Shown piece after piece: positions 1 to 9,164 of a stretch of 46,100 nucleotides of DNA; the first letter of the stretch is position 1, and the number at the start of each line of letters is the position of its first letter. This stretch comes from a virus. The DNA is taken from positions 1 through 46,100 of IMG/VR virus record IMGVR_UViG_3300048012_000124; one strand, given 5' to 3'. A program made the translations under genes and the position numbers. Below the pieces are notes generated by a model. The model searched no databases. It saw only the letters and a program-made list of their open reading frames with translations, and was not told where the DNA came from.

Positions 1-1376
1 GATGCAGTTGAGATTGCTTCTGACTTAGCTGTTGCAATCGCAGATGTTAGAGATGAAGTATCTCCAGACTGAGTTGCAGACAATGCGCCTAGTTCTGCGT
101 GTACTTCGTTGATCGCTGGAACAACCTGAGTTGCAGTTGTGTCTAGGGATGATGGAGATCCTACGATAGATGCATTACTATACACCTGATTGCTAGAAGT
201 ATCACCACCAACAGCCACAATTGCATAGACAAGCTTCACATCTACACTGTAATTCAATGGGATAGAAATTGATCCTGAACTTCCCATATTACCCGAAGAA
301 TATAGAGCTCCAGTACCATAGCTATCATAAGAGCTTGTGATAACTCGATCTGCTGGGACAATGAAGAAAGCCGCTTCGTATCCATCTGGACCTGTAAAGT
401 CAACACTAAATGTCCAAGACCCAGCTGGGACAACAACATTAGGGTGCGAATTTTGATGGATGGATCCGTTTGGACTACCATTCCACTCAGATAATGATAC
501 TGATGCTGGAGATCCTTTAACAAACATGTCTAGATCAGCAACAACAGTCTTGTCTTCTTTCAGATCAAGAGCAGCAGTAGTTGCGGCATCGTCTGCCTTA
601 GTGGCAATTGAAGCAGTAACAGTTGATGCAAAGTTTGCGTCGTCACCTAGTGCAGCTGCCAACTCGTTAAGAGTATCCAGTGCAGCAGGAGCGGCGTCAA
701 CAGTTGCAGCGACAACTTGATCAGCATATGCTTTAGCACTTGCTTCTGCCGCATCTGCTTTAGAAGTTGCGTCAGCAGCTGCGGTTGATACTGAAGCAGA
801 ATCGCCAGCAATACGCGCCGCAGACTCATTTGACAGATCGGTACTTGATCCGGTTGATGCCGCATCAACATATGCCTTAGTTGCCGCATCTTGTGCAGAA
901 CTTGGGTCAGCCATGTTAGTAACTGAGTTACCGTCCATGTCAACATCAGCAGTCATCTGAATGTCAGCTGAACCTGAAGATGTGCTGATACCAGCAGTAC
1001 GAGCATTTGCAGCCGCAATAGCAGCTGTGTTTGCCGCAACATCAGCAGGAGTCGCAACACCACTTGTTAAAGTAGCATTAATTGTAGCAATGTCGGCTGA
1101 GTTAGACGCAACACTTGCTACTAGGTTTGTATCTGCATCTTGAAATGCAGTTACGATTTCTTGCAATGTATCCAGAGTTTCTGGAGACGTACCTAGAATC
1201 GCAGTAACTTGCGACTGTAGGTCTGCGATGTCAGCAGCAGTTAAACTTGCTACCGCATCTTGGATGGCACCTGCGACAACCTTGCCGTCTGCGCCAATAA
1301 CAGTAACGTCGTTGATTGATAGTTCTCCAACTATGTCAGCTCCGTTCTGAATTCTAAACTTTTTGTTAGTACTCAT
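1..1376 (-). CDS. Tail fibre-like structural protein, C-terminus cut by window edge
   Basis: An open frame runs from an ATG at 1376 (MSTNKKFRIQNGADIVGELS) to base 1 without a stop, giving 458 residues of an incomplete protein. The motif LDTLQEIVTAFQDAD, a pattern like MDGNSVTNMADPSSAQDA leading into ATKAYVDA, and long Ala/Asp/Ser-rich stretches are typical of trimeric phage fibres. The motif also occurs four times in the 1972-aa fibre immediately upstream, so the two are related. Residues of roughly 270-400 form a beta-rich stretch (FSVDFTGPDGYEAAFFIVPA) that may be a globular domain. An AAAAGG-like Shine-Dalgarno sits about 10 bases before the ATG. It follows the terminator-like hairpin after the 1972-aa gene. 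The role as a fibre is inferred from composition and neighbours; the receptor-binding end lies outside the window. Confidence 0.8.
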   Translation of the reverse strand, partial: MSTNKKFRIQNGADIVGELSINDVTVIGADGKVVAGAIQDAVASLTAADIADLQSQVTAILGTSPETLDTLQEIVTAFQDADTNLVASVASNSADIATINATLTSGVATPADVAANTAAIAAANARTAGISTSSGSADIQMTADVDMDGNSVTNMADPSSAQDAATKAYVDAASTGSSTDLSNESAARIAGDSASVSTAAADATSKADAAEASAKAYADQVVAATVDAAPAALDTLNELAAALGDDANFASTVTASIATKADDAATTAALDLKEDKTVVADLDMFVKGSPASVSLSEWNGSPNGSIHQNSHPNVVVPAGSWTFSVDFTGPDGYEAAFFIVPADRVITSSYDSYGTGALYSSGNMGSSGSISIPLNYSVDVKLVYAIVAVGGDTSSNQVYSNASIVGSPSSLDTTATQVVPAINEVHAELGALSATQSGDTSSLTSAIATAKSEAISTA

Positions 1377-1409
1377 TAGTTTATACCTTTTAGAATATAT
1401 TAGAGAAGT

Positions 1410-1432
1410 GGGGGTAGACTGATTCTACCCCC
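1410..1432 (-). terminator. Terminator-like hairpin after the 1972-aa fibre gene
   Basis: A perfect 9-bp stem (GGGGGTAGA with TCTACCCCC, loop of 5) begins 8 bases past the TAA of the 1972-aa gene on the minus strand. The following bases are only moderately U-rich (ACTTCTCTAATATATT), so it may be a weak terminator or a 3'-end stabiliser rather than a complete stop. Confidence 0.6.
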
Positions 1433-1439
1433 GACGTTA

Positions 1440-4400
1440 TTATGCGTCGACGTATGTCGCAGATACAGATACTACCGCACCAGCGTCTACAGCCGTGTAA
1501 GTCAATTCAACACTTGAACCGTTAACCTGTACGTCTGTGTCACCCAATAGTGAGGAACCAGTGTATAGGATACCATATTCAGTAATGAAGGCGTCTGTGC
1601 CATTGTGTATAACTAGACATTCGCGAGTCTCGAACTCACCGTTCAATTCTGTAGTAACTACGTACTTAGCAGAACGATAAGTTGTCTTATTGAATGCAGA
1701 AACTACTGTAGCAGAAGTTCCGGCAACAACATCATTACCCTGTTCGAATACCTTGATGTTATCCGCAAGAGTCTCAAGACCGACAGACTTAGGATCAAGT
1801 ACACCAACTGAGTTAGTAGACTGAGCGATAACAACCGCTTGTGTACCAACTGGAAGTGCAGCGTTGAACGTGATAGTCTGGTTAGCAGCATCAATCGAGT
1901 AGTGAACCGATGGATCCTGAATAACACCACCAACGAATACGATCGCGTTCTGATCTTGCGTGTAGAAGTTCAGAGCGAAAGTAGACTGCGCACCGTCACC
2001 AGACATAGTCTGACGTTGTGCGTTGTTGAATGCCAACTGAGTTGGATCTTGTAGAGACATTCCGTCTAGAGTGTTATTTACACGTAGTACATAACCGTTC
2101 TTACCGTCGTAATCAGAATCAGCAACGTCTGCAAGTTCCAGCATGGTCTTAGCAGTGTCGATTGAGAATACGCCAGTAGATTGGTCGTAAGATGCCTTAC
2201 CTTCACCAGCAACATCTGTTAGAGATACTGAAGCGCGAGAAAGTGCATCGCTGAAGAACTTCTTAGTACCTTCTACTAGATCGTCTGTAGAGAACTGTGA
2301 GATATGCTGTGCAGCAAGACCCGCATCCATCTGACCTTTGTTCACTGCATCAGCAGCGTCAGTACCAGTTGCAACACCGGAAACTTTGTTTCCGCCCATT
2401 GCTAGGTCGCCAGTCATTGAATCGCCAGACTTCTGGACACGTCCATCAATCTGAGTTTGTAGTGCGGCATCAGCAGTAGCGAACTCACCACGGACCGCAT
2501 TATCACCAGCGACTCGATCAGTAATTTCCTGAGCAAGACCTGAAGCGTTAGTTGCGATATCCGTCTGGTTCTGAGCAACTAGACCAGCAAGAGAACCGTC
2601 TGCGCTTTGGAAAGCAGCAACGATTTCTGTCAATGAATCTAGAGCGGCAGAGTCAGTGTTCGAAGTGATGAAATCGATTTGCGTCTGTAGTGAACCTTCA
2701 ACACCTTGCGCACGGCTTGACTCGTCAGAGATAGCAGTTGCGTTAGTAGTGATTAGTACACCTAGTGCAGTTTCAGCGTCTGTAGCACGAGTTACTTCAG
2801 TTGCTAGGTCAGATGTTAGTACACCTTCCGCAGCAGTAGCACGAGCAATTTCTGCGTCGATTTGTGATTGTAGGTTGTTGATACCAGAATTTCTTGTGTT
2901 ATCAACGGCTTTGATTGCAGCGTCTAACTTCTTGTCTGCGTCTGCTAGAGAAGTAGATGCATCAATGTAGTTAGTAGTTGTTGGAGCGACGTAAGTACCG
3001 TCAGTTGCAAGACCTGCACCCAACTGTGTAGCAGACATCTCTGTCTCAAGTACAGTAGTGCGTGAGTCTAGAGCGTTATCAGCATTTGCACGAGCAGTTG
3101 CTTCTGTTGTGATCTTACCATCTAGAACGTCATCTGCGTTTTCACGTAGAGTTGCTTCGTTAGCAACGATTCCGTCTGCGTAAGTCTTAGCAGCAACTTC
3201 TGCGTCATCCGCTTCGTTTTCTGCGTAAGTCTGTGCAGATGCAAGAACAACTGCGTCACGTGCGATGTAGTCTGTTTGATCAGTTACGCGATCAGCAGCT
3301 AGATCGATACGGATCTGACTGTCAGCAGCGATGCGGTCAGCAATTTCAGAAACAAGTGCGTCTGAATCTGCATCTGCACGAGCAACAGCAGCCGCAAGAC
3401 CAGATGTATTAGTATCTGTCTCACCGTGTACTTCGTTGATTGCACCAACTAGAGTCTGTGAAACAGTATCTAGAGTTTCAGTTGAAGAACCAACCTTAGC
3501 TTCTAGTGCGTCAATGTCTGCTTCGTTAACTGTTAGACGACCACCTTGTAGAGTCTGTTCAGTCTCTAGTGCAGAAGCACGAGTTTCTAGAGAAGTTGCA
3601 CGACCTTCGACAGCGTCCATTTCAACTTCTAGAGTACCAACACGACCTGTGTTAGAATCTGCTTGACCGTGTAATTCGTTTACGGCTGCAGTTACGTCTG
3701 TAGCAACTGTTAGAAGAGTTGAAGTACCCATCTGAGTCTGTAGTGTATCTACGTGACCTTCTTCTGTAGTCATTCGTGACTCTAGGGAAGTTGCACGTCC
3801 TTCTACTGCGTCCATTTCAGACTGTAGAGTATCGACATTAGCTTCTTCTGTAGTAACACGAGCTTCTAGAGAAGTCAGATCAGCAGCTTCACCATCGATC
3901 TCTGCGTGTAATTCGTTAATCGCAGCAGATAGATCGGTTGCAACAGTTTGTAGTGCCGCAGAACCTTGCTTAGTTTCTAGTGCAGTTGCACGTCCTTCTA
4001 GAGTAGTTGCGCGACCTTCTAGTGAAGTTGCACGACCTTGGATTGCAGTGAAGTCTGAATCATGTCCGTCTAAACGACCTTCAGCGACATCCATTTCTGA
4101 TTGTAATAGATCAACATTTCCTGCTTCGACATCCAACTCACCGTGGATTTCGTTAACAGCACCAACGACAGTTTGAGCAGTAGTATGGAAACCGCCTGTA
4201 CCCTGCTTCGCTTGTAGTGAATCAATGTCTGCTTCGTTGACTGATAGTCGACCGTTCTGAACAACCTGTCCTGCTTCTAGTGACGTTGCACGTCCTTCAA
4301 CAGCAGTTGCACGTGCTTCTAGATCAGTTGCACGAACTTCTACAGCATCAATATCATTTTCAGCAGTAGTTAGTCGACCAGAGTTAGCAGAGATAAGACC

Positions 4401-7358
4401 GTCTAGGTCTGAATCTGCACCTTGGAATGCAGCAACGATTTCTGTCAATGAGTCTAGAGCAGCACCGTCTTCGTTAGATACGATGAAGTCAACACGAGTT
4501 TCTAGAGTTGTTAGGTCAGTAGTCAGTACGCCTTCAGCAGCTGTTGCACGTACTACTTCCGCATCCAACTGTGATTGTAGATCAGCAACATCTGTTCCTT
4601 GTAGATTTTGCAGTGCAAGGATATCAGAATCGTTTGCAGTAACCTGTACCTGAACACTATCTACGTCTGTACGTAGACCTGCTTCAATACCTTCCGCACG
4701 GTTCTTTTCAGTAACAACAGCAGCGGCATTAACACCTTCTGCGGCAGTTGCACGGTTTACTTCAGCAGTGATTTGTGCTTGGTTGTCTGAGTGATCAGCA
4801 GCTTGCAATACTTGTAAAGCAAGAATGTCTGAATCATTTGCAGTGATTTGTGATTGGTTAGAATCAACGTCTGTACGTAGACCAGCTTCGACACCAGTTG
4901 CACGTGTAGTCTCTGCAACAACAGCATTTGCGTTTACTACTTCAGCAGCAGAGGCGCGAACAATTTCTGCGTCCAACTGTGATTGTAGGTCAGCAACATC
5001 TGTACCTTGCAAGTTCTGTAGAGCAAGAATGTCTGAGTCGTTACCAGTTACTTGAGTTTGTAGAGAATCCACAGAAGTCTGTAGACCTGCTTCAACACCA
5101 CCGGCTCTTGCAGTTTCAGCAAGAATCTGTGCTTGTAGGTCTGAGTCTACTGCGTTGAAGTCATCTTCAACAAGATCTAAACGAGTACTTAGAGCGCCTT
5201 CTGCAGCTAGTGCACGAGTACGTTCTACGTTGATATCACCTAGGTTAGAAGAGATGTTAGCGATGTTAGTGTTTACGTCTGCACGTAGACCCTGTTCTAC
5301 CGCTTCTGCGCGTTGCTTTTCAGTAACGACTGCAGCTGCGTTAGTTGATTCAACACCAGATGCACGGGCAATTTCAGCAGTAATCTGTGCTTGTAGGTCA
5401 TCAACTTCTATTGTAGTGTTTGAATCCAATGCATCGATCTGACCTTGTAGGTTAGTATCGCCTGATGCACGAGCAACTTCTTCTGCACGTAGGTCGGTTT
5501 CATTCTGTGAAGAAAGAACCTGAACTGAGTCCATCTCGCCTTCTAGTACAGTAGTACGTAGAGCGACTGCTTCTTCAGCTGCTTCAGCACGTGCTTTTTC
5601 AGTTGCAACTTCTGCATCTGTGTAAGCATATGATTGCGACTTAGCAGTTGCAATTCGAGAAGTAACGGTGTTTCCAGCAGTACCATCTACAGATGCGTCA
5701 CCGATAAGTGCGGCGTCTTGTGCATCAGCGTGTGCAATTGCAACGGCCTGGTGCGAGTCAGCTTCTGAGTCAGTGTATGCTTTTGCTTCAGCAAGAACGT
5801 CGTCTTTTTCAACTTGAATGTCAATGTTGATTTGATCAATCTGAGACTGTAGACCAGTGTCAGCAGTTGAACGAGTTGATGCTTCAGTATTGATGTTAGT
5901 TTGTAGAACACCTTCCGCTGTTTCTGCACGTAACTTCTCAGTTGCGATTGCAGTAGTGTTAGACGAAATAAGTGCAGACATGTCTGAATCAGATGACTGG
6001 AATGCGCTAACGATTTCTGTTAGTGAGTCTAGAGCAGCTGGATCAGTGTTGTTTGTAATGAAGTCAACTTGTGATTGTAGGTTTGCGTCACCAGCAATAC
6101 GAGCAGCTTCTTCTGTATCGATGTTACCCTGTAGAGTAGTATCACCCGCAGCACGGTCAATAAGTTCTTGATCGATACGTGCGTTGATGTCTGAGTCTTC
6201 AGCGATTCGTGCAGCGTTTTCGATTGCTGTAGAATTGGTTGCTTCGGTGATTGCTTCTGCTTTTGCAGTTGCGATGCGGTCAGTAACAGTATTAGATACA
6301 GTACCGTCTACAGATACATCACCAATCATTAGTGCGTCTTGTGCTTCAGCGTGTGCCTTAGCAGCTGCTTCAGCAGTAACAATGTCAGCACCTAGATCAG
6401 CGCGAACTTGTGTATCTGCAACAGCACGTGCAAGAATTTCATCTGTGATGTTCTGCGCGTTTGCAGCTTCTGCACCAGTAGCACGAGTAACTTCAGAAGA
6501 AATTGCAGCTGTGTTAGCATTTTCTGCGTTAGTTGCGCGAGTGACTTCAGCAGTAATCTGTGACTGTAGAGAAGTCGATAGACCTTCTTCAGTAGAGATA
6601 CGTGCAGAAAGTGCAGCCTCAGCACCAGTAGCGCGAGTTGTCTCTTGACCAATCTGAACAGCAAGTGCTGATTCAGCAGATTGTGCACGAGTGATCTCGA
6701 CACTAACACGGTCATTGATTTCTGTTTCTTTATTAGTTGCACGAGTAACTTCAGCAGTAATTGCGGAAGAGTTTGCAATAATTGAAGCAGATAATGCGTC
6801 ATCTGCATCTTCAAACGCTGCGATAATTTCTGCAAATGAATCTATCGCGTCTGAGTCAGTATTGTTTAGTAGTAGATCAATACGACCAGACAATGCAGTA
6901 TCAGCTGACTGATATGCAATTTCAATTGCGTTTTCACGAGCAGTTGCACGTGTTACTTCTGCGTCAATGTTAGATTGTAGTACAACATCCGCTGACGAAC
7001 GAGTAGATGCTTCAGCGTCAATGTTAGTCTGTAGTAGTGTTTCTGCGACTGTTGCTCGATTAGTCTCTACTGCTACCGCACTTGCGATATCAGATGCAAC
7101 AGCAGTCTTTGCTCTTTCAGGTGTGAAATATTGGTTAGCCCCTTCTTGCAAGTCGTCCGTACTGAACGATGCGAAGAATGCGTCTGCTCCAATCTTCTTT
7201 AATGAGTCTGAACCGACATCATAGAGAAGGGTGAAACAATCCGCTGGATTGACCATACCTGTAAGGGTTGATTGTCCCTGTACCGCACTTTCGTCAAGTT
7301 TGGTATTAAGTACCGCCTTGTCCGCTAGTGCAGGGGATTTAATCTGCCTAAATGCCAT
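1440..7358 (-). CDS. 1972-aa coiled-coil tail fibre-like protein
   Basis: This is a very long fibre-like protein. Most of it is a heptad-like string of AEVTRATxAE, LQxQIDxI and AVEGRATSLE segments, expected to form a trimeric coiled coil. A module of the form ALDSLTEIVAAFQSADS recurs four times (one diverged as DAIDSFAEIIAAFEDADD). The motif STDDLxEG followed by F-S/T occurs near the N-terminus and again near residue 1650, as in many phage fibres. Next to the second copy is MGGNKVSGVATGTDAADAV, another common fibre motif. The last 300 residues are beta-rich: one domain has the pattern VGGVIQDP then Y then TITF, and the terminal domain begins near TTYRSAKYVV. An AGGAGAT Shine-Dalgarno supports the start MAFRQIKSP. 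I see no TATAAATA box upstream. Tail-fibre identity is inferred from composition and context. Confidence 0.85.
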   Translation of the reverse strand: MAFRQIKSPALADKAVLNTKLDESAVQGQSTLTGMVNPADCFTLLYDVGSDSLKKIGADAFFASFSTDDLQEGANQYFTPERAKTAVASDIASAVAVETNRATVAETLLQTNIDAEASTRSSADVVLQSNIDAEVTRATARENAIEIAYQSADTALSGRIDLLLNNTDSDAIDSFAEIIAAFEDADDALSASIIANSSAITAEVTRATNKETEINDRVSVEITRAQSAESALAVQIGQETTRATGAEAALSARISTEEGLSTSLQSQITAEVTRATNAENANTAAISSEVTRATGAEAANAQNITDEILARAVADTQVRADLGADIVTAEAAAKAHAEAQDALMIGDVSVDGTVSNTVTDRIATAKAEAITEATNSTAIENAARIAEDSDINARIDQELIDRAAGDTTLQGNIDTEEAARIAGDANLQSQVDFITNNTDPAALDSLTEIVSAFQSSDSDMSALISSNTTAIATEKLRAETAEGVLQTNINTEASTRSTADTGLQSQIDQINIDIQVEKDDVLAEAKAYTDSEADSHQAVAIAHADAQDAALIGDASVDGTAGNTVTSRIATAKSQSYAYTDAEVATEKARAEAAEEAVALRTTVLEGEMDSVQVLSSQNETDLRAEEVARASGDTNLQGQIDALDSNTTIEVDDLQAQITAEIARASGVESTNAAAVVTEKQRAEAVEQGLRADVNTNIANISSNLGDINVERTRALAAEGALSTRLDLVEDDFNAVDSDLQAQILAETARAGGVEAGLQTSVDSLQTQVTGNDSDILALQNLQGTDVADLQSQLDAEIVRASAAEVVNANAVVAETTRATGVEAGLRTDVDSNQSQITANDSDILALQVLQAADHSDNQAQITAEVNRATAAEGVNAAAVVTEKNRAEGIEAGLRTDVDSVQVQVTANDSDILALQNLQGTDVADLQSQLDAEVVRATAAEGVLTTDLTTLETRVDFIVSNEDGAALDSLTEIVAAFQGADSDLDGLISANSGRLTTAENDIDAVEVRATDLEARATAVEGRATSLEAGQVVQNGRLSVNEADIDSLQAKQGTGGFHTTAQTVVGAVNEIHGELDVEAGNVDLLQSEMDVAEGRLDGHDSDFTAIQGRATSLEGRATTLEGRATALETKQGSAALQTVATDLSAAINELHAEIDGEAADLTSLEARVTTEEANVDTLQSEMDAVEGRATSLESRMTTEEGHVDTLQTQMGTSTLLTVATDVTAAVNELHGQADSNTGRVGTLEVEMDAVEGRATSLETRASALETEQTLQGGRLTVNEADIDALEAKVGSSTETLDTVSQTLVGAINEVHGETDTNTSGLAAAVARADADSDALVSEIADRIAADSQIRIDLAADRVTDQTDYIARDAVVLASAQTYAENEADDAEVAAKTYADGIVANEATLRENADDVLDGKITTEATARANADNALDSRTTVLETEMSATQLGAGLATDGTYVAPTTTNYIDASTSLADADKKLDAAIKAVDNTRNSGINNLQSQIDAEIARATAAEGVLTSDLATEVTRATDAETALGVLITTNATAISDESSRAQGVEGSLQTQIDFITSNTDSAALDSLTEIVAAFQSADGSLAGLVAQNQTDIATNASGLAQEITDRVAGDNAVRGEFATADAALQTQIDGRVQKSGDSMTGDLAMGGNKVSGVATGTDAADAVNKGQMDAGLAAQHISQFSTDDLVEGTKKFFSDALSRASVSLTDVAGEGKASYDQSTGVFSIDTAKTMLELADVADSDYDGKNGYVLRVNNTLDGMSLQDPTQLAFNNAQRQTMSGDGAQSTFALNFYTQDQNAIVFVGGVIQDPSVHYSIDAANQTITFNAALPVGTQAVVIAQSTNSVGVLDPKSVGLETLADNIKVFEQGNDVVAGTSATVVSAFNKTTYRSAKYVVTTELNGEFETRECLVIHNGTDAFITEYGILYTGSSLLGDTDVQVNGSSVELTYTAVDAGAVVSVSATYVDA

Positions 7359-7418
7359 TAGGTTATCTCCTAGGTTAAGTTATTGGTATTGGAATATAAT
7401 TAAACGTTTAATAATATA

Positions 7419-7778
7419 CTAACGAAATTTGATGTATATGTCCGTCCCTTGCGGGGGGATCTCAAAAAACTGTATAGTATCATTGATGGTTTCATAGATT
7501 TCTTCAGGATGCTGAAGAACGTCGTTCACCCATACATCAATCAAATCATCACGAGTTGGCGTACCGTTCAATTGAAATAGCGCAGTGTTGCCCTGAGCAG
7601 TGATCGATTGTGCTTCAGGAATCACTGTGCGGTCATTGGTTGATGAAGAGGTACCTTCGATATAATCGAATAGTGCAGTTTCTTGGCCAGGAGATGCAGA
7701 GACTTGATCTTGCTTTTGTTTTGCAAGATTAAATAAACTCTCTGCAAGTACCCTGTTAAAGGACTTATTATTGATCAT
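7419..7778 (-). CDS. Small 119-aa protein with a fibre-type beta module
   Basis: Not assigned to a known family. The C-terminal 45 residues (VWVNDVLQHPEEIYETINDT to the terminal IYIKFR) resemble a short beta module that is also present in the 292-aa protein and the 1972-aa fibre on either side. The pattern is N/G-x-V-L/I-x, a Tyr, then T-I-x-F/L and a final strand. The N-terminal half looks helical (SFNRVLAESLFNLAKQKQDQ). A perfect late-promoter box lies 37 bases upstream, but the Shine-Dalgarno is poor. It is probably a small virion or fibre-adaptor protein; this is inferred from the shared module and position. Confidence 0.65.
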   Translation of the reverse strand: MINNKSFNRVLAESLFNLAKQKQDQVSASPGQETALFDYIEGTSSSTNDRTVIPEAQSITAQGNTALFQLNGTPTRDDLIDVWVNDVLQHPEEIYETINDTIQFFEIPPQGTDIYIKFR

Positions 7779-7815
7779 ATTGATGAGATACTATAGAATG
7801 GTTAATATACCCTGT

Positions 7816-7823
7816 TATTTATA
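7816..7823 (-). promoter_or_regulatory. T4-type late promoter box TATAAATA
   Basis: The minus strand reads TATAAATA here, an exact match to the T4 late -10 element recognised by the gp55/gp33-modified RNA polymerase. It lies in the gap before the 119-aa gene, 37 bases from its ATG. It would also drive the 1972-aa fibre downstream. Confidence 0.75.
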
Positions 7824-7855
7824 CGTGAAATGTTCTTCACTATAGGGTTTTTTTA

Positions 7856-8734
7856 TTATTGCCTGAACTGTAATAAATCTTGCAACAGCTGGTTAATTTC
7901 TTGTATGTCACTATCTAATCCGTTAATTCTAGTATGTAATGCATCTATTTCAACTTGAGTGGCGACATTGTTACCATTTAGGGTATAGGGACCAAAGAGT
8001 TGAACTCCCGTGTCATCCATAACAAGTCGATCATCATTTTGATACTGCATTTTAAACTGACTATCATTGAAACCTAAATGTTTAATGATTGTGTCAGTAC
8101 CATTATGATAAAAACGAGTTTCTTCGTTAGTGCCTACAATGAAGGCAAAGTGGTCATCTATTATGAGGTCGTTTCCAAAAGAAACGCCTGTGGAATTGTA
8201 GGCTGCTACTTGAACAACTTGTTCTGCGTCTACAACGTGAGTTAGGGAGATAGTACTCCCGTCATCTGCAACGTAGTCTATTCCTTGATGGAGTAAGACA
8301 CCGTTGAGATATACTTGAATTCTTGATGGACTGTTCGGATCTGGATCGTATTGTAATACGTTACCAGCGTCGTCTGATCCTGTTATAACTTCTAGTGTTC
8401 CGTCAGAGGTATAGATGTATGCGTTAAATGTAGTTGTCGCAGAGAGACTCTCATCTCCTACAGCGCCAATCTCTACAATTGTTTGAACGCCACCATCATA
8501 CTCTCGTTTAATATAGAGTTTGCCGTCCTGAGTATTTATACCAATCTCGCCTAGTTTTAGTTCTTCAATACTAGGAATATCACCAAGACCATCAAATGTC
8601 TTTATATTTGCACCGATATTCTGAACAACATTACTAATAGGACGACCGACAGTAACTCGTTTGACCTTGGTTCCAGAACCAAACCCATTGATTGATGTTA
8701 CTCCGGTTACACCACTGACTCTTCGTATAGGCAT
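7856..8734 (-). CDS. 292-aa fibre/structural protein
   Basis: The segment LGEIGINTQDGKLYIK (residues about 62-77) is the commonly seen phage-fibre pattern GE-x-G-I-N-T-x-D-G-K-L-Y. It is followed by a module with the pattern YLNGVLLHQGIDY then GSTISL (about residues 140-165) that recurs in two neighbouring proteins. Later come the pair FYHNGTDTIIKH and VMDDTGVQLFGPYTLNGNNV, short beta repeats typical of phage appendages. The last 35 residues form a probable coiled coil (IDALHTRINGLDSDIQEINQ). An AAGG Shine-Dalgarno overlaps the end of the preceding 116-aa gene, so the two are co-translated. It is likely a small tail-fibre or fibre-linker subunit. Confidence 0.75.
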   Translation of the reverse strand: MPIRRVSGVTGVTSINGFGSGTKVKRVTVGRPISNVVQNIGANIKTFDGLGDIPSIEELKLGEIGINTQDGKLYIKREYDGGVQTIVEIGAVGDESLSATTTFNAYIYTSDGTLEVITGSDDAGNVLQYDPDPNSPSRIQVYLNGVLLHQGIDYVADDGSTISLTHVVDAEQVVQVAAYNSTGVSFGNDLIIDDHFAFIVGTNEETRFYHNGTDTIIKHLGFNDSQFKMQYQNDDRLVMDDTGVQLFGPYTLNGNNVATQVEIDALHTRINGLDSDIQEINQLLQDLLQFRQ

Positions 8735-8738
8735 GGTA

Positions 8739-9089
8739 TTACCTTGTTACCGAAGGGTTGACTTTGATCTTACCTTCCAGTATTCTTTCTATGATAGTGT
8801 TACCTTCTTCATCATTGAAGCTTATTTCAACATCATAGACATATCTACCACGAGTGGATAAAGTATCAGTTTGCAAGTTAGTTAAGGATATTGTAACGAC
8901 GCCCTCTAAAGGGGGAGTAGGTATTACAGCAGTAAAGTCGATCGACTCAGCACTTCTGTAAGTTTTTTTCATTTTGGCTGCTACTGAATAACCAGTAAGG
9001 TCTTTCTGTGAACCATCGGGGTTCACCAACTCTATTTGTAGAGCTAGATCCGCACCTTGGTCAATTGTAAAATCTTCGTAAGTAGCCAT
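8739..9089 (-). CDS. 116-aa BppU-like fibre/adaptor protein
   Basis: The N-terminus (ATYEDFTIDQGADLALQIEL) and the following LTGYSVAAKMKKTYRS, then RGRYVYDVEI and a closing EGKIKVNPSVTR, match the compact beta-sandwich seen at the start of BppU-type baseplate/fibre proteins. Here it is a stand-alone protein of one domain. A perfect late-promoter box lies 40 bases upstream and an AAGGAT Shine-Dalgarno precedes the ATG. It ends 4 bases before the 292-aa gene starts, so the two are translated together. A role as an adaptor joining fibres to the baseplate is plausible but inferred. Confidence 0.7.
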   Translation of the reverse strand: MATYEDFTIDQGADLALQIELVNPDGSQKDLTGYSVAAKMKKTYRSAESIDFTAVIPTPPLEGVVTISLTNLQTDTLSTRGRYVYDVEISFNDEEGNTIIERILEGKIKVNPSVTR

Positions 9090-9101
9090 AATCCTTAAAA
9101 C

Positions 9102-9148
9102 CCTGAACTGTTTATAAAACGTCTTCCTCTATTTATAACAGTTCAAGG
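9102..9148 (-). repeat. Long imperfect inverted repeat enclosing a late promoter
   Basis: The arms 9102-9118 and 9132-9148 are near-perfect reverse complements of each other (CCTGAACTGTTTATAAA against CCTTGAACTGTTATAAA), separated by 13 bases. As minus-strand RNA this forms a strong hairpin 17 bases after the stop of the oxygenase-like gene. The TATAAATA box of the next gene is largely inside one arm. Confidence 0.7.
9130..9137 (-). promoter_or_regulatory. T4-type late promoter box TATAAATA
   Basis: An exact TATAAATA on the minus strand, 40 bases before the ATG of the 116-aa protein gene and overlapping the right arm of the inverted repeat at 9102-9148. Confidence 0.75.
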
Positions 9149-9164
9149 TTAGAAGAAAATATTT

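Noticed and set aside
1377-1400. TATAAAC close to the start of the partial fibre gene
   Set aside because: It is only a few bases from the ATG, too near to serve as a -10 box, and does not match the consensus at the end.
7379-7418. Short palindrome TTAAACGTTTAA upstream of the 1972-aa gene
   Set aside because: AT-rich and short; could be an operator but nothing else supports it.
8533-8540. TATAAATA on the minus strand inside the 292-aa gene
   Set aside because: It lies within coding sequence (codons for G-I-N-T) well over 600 bases before the next start; probably chance.
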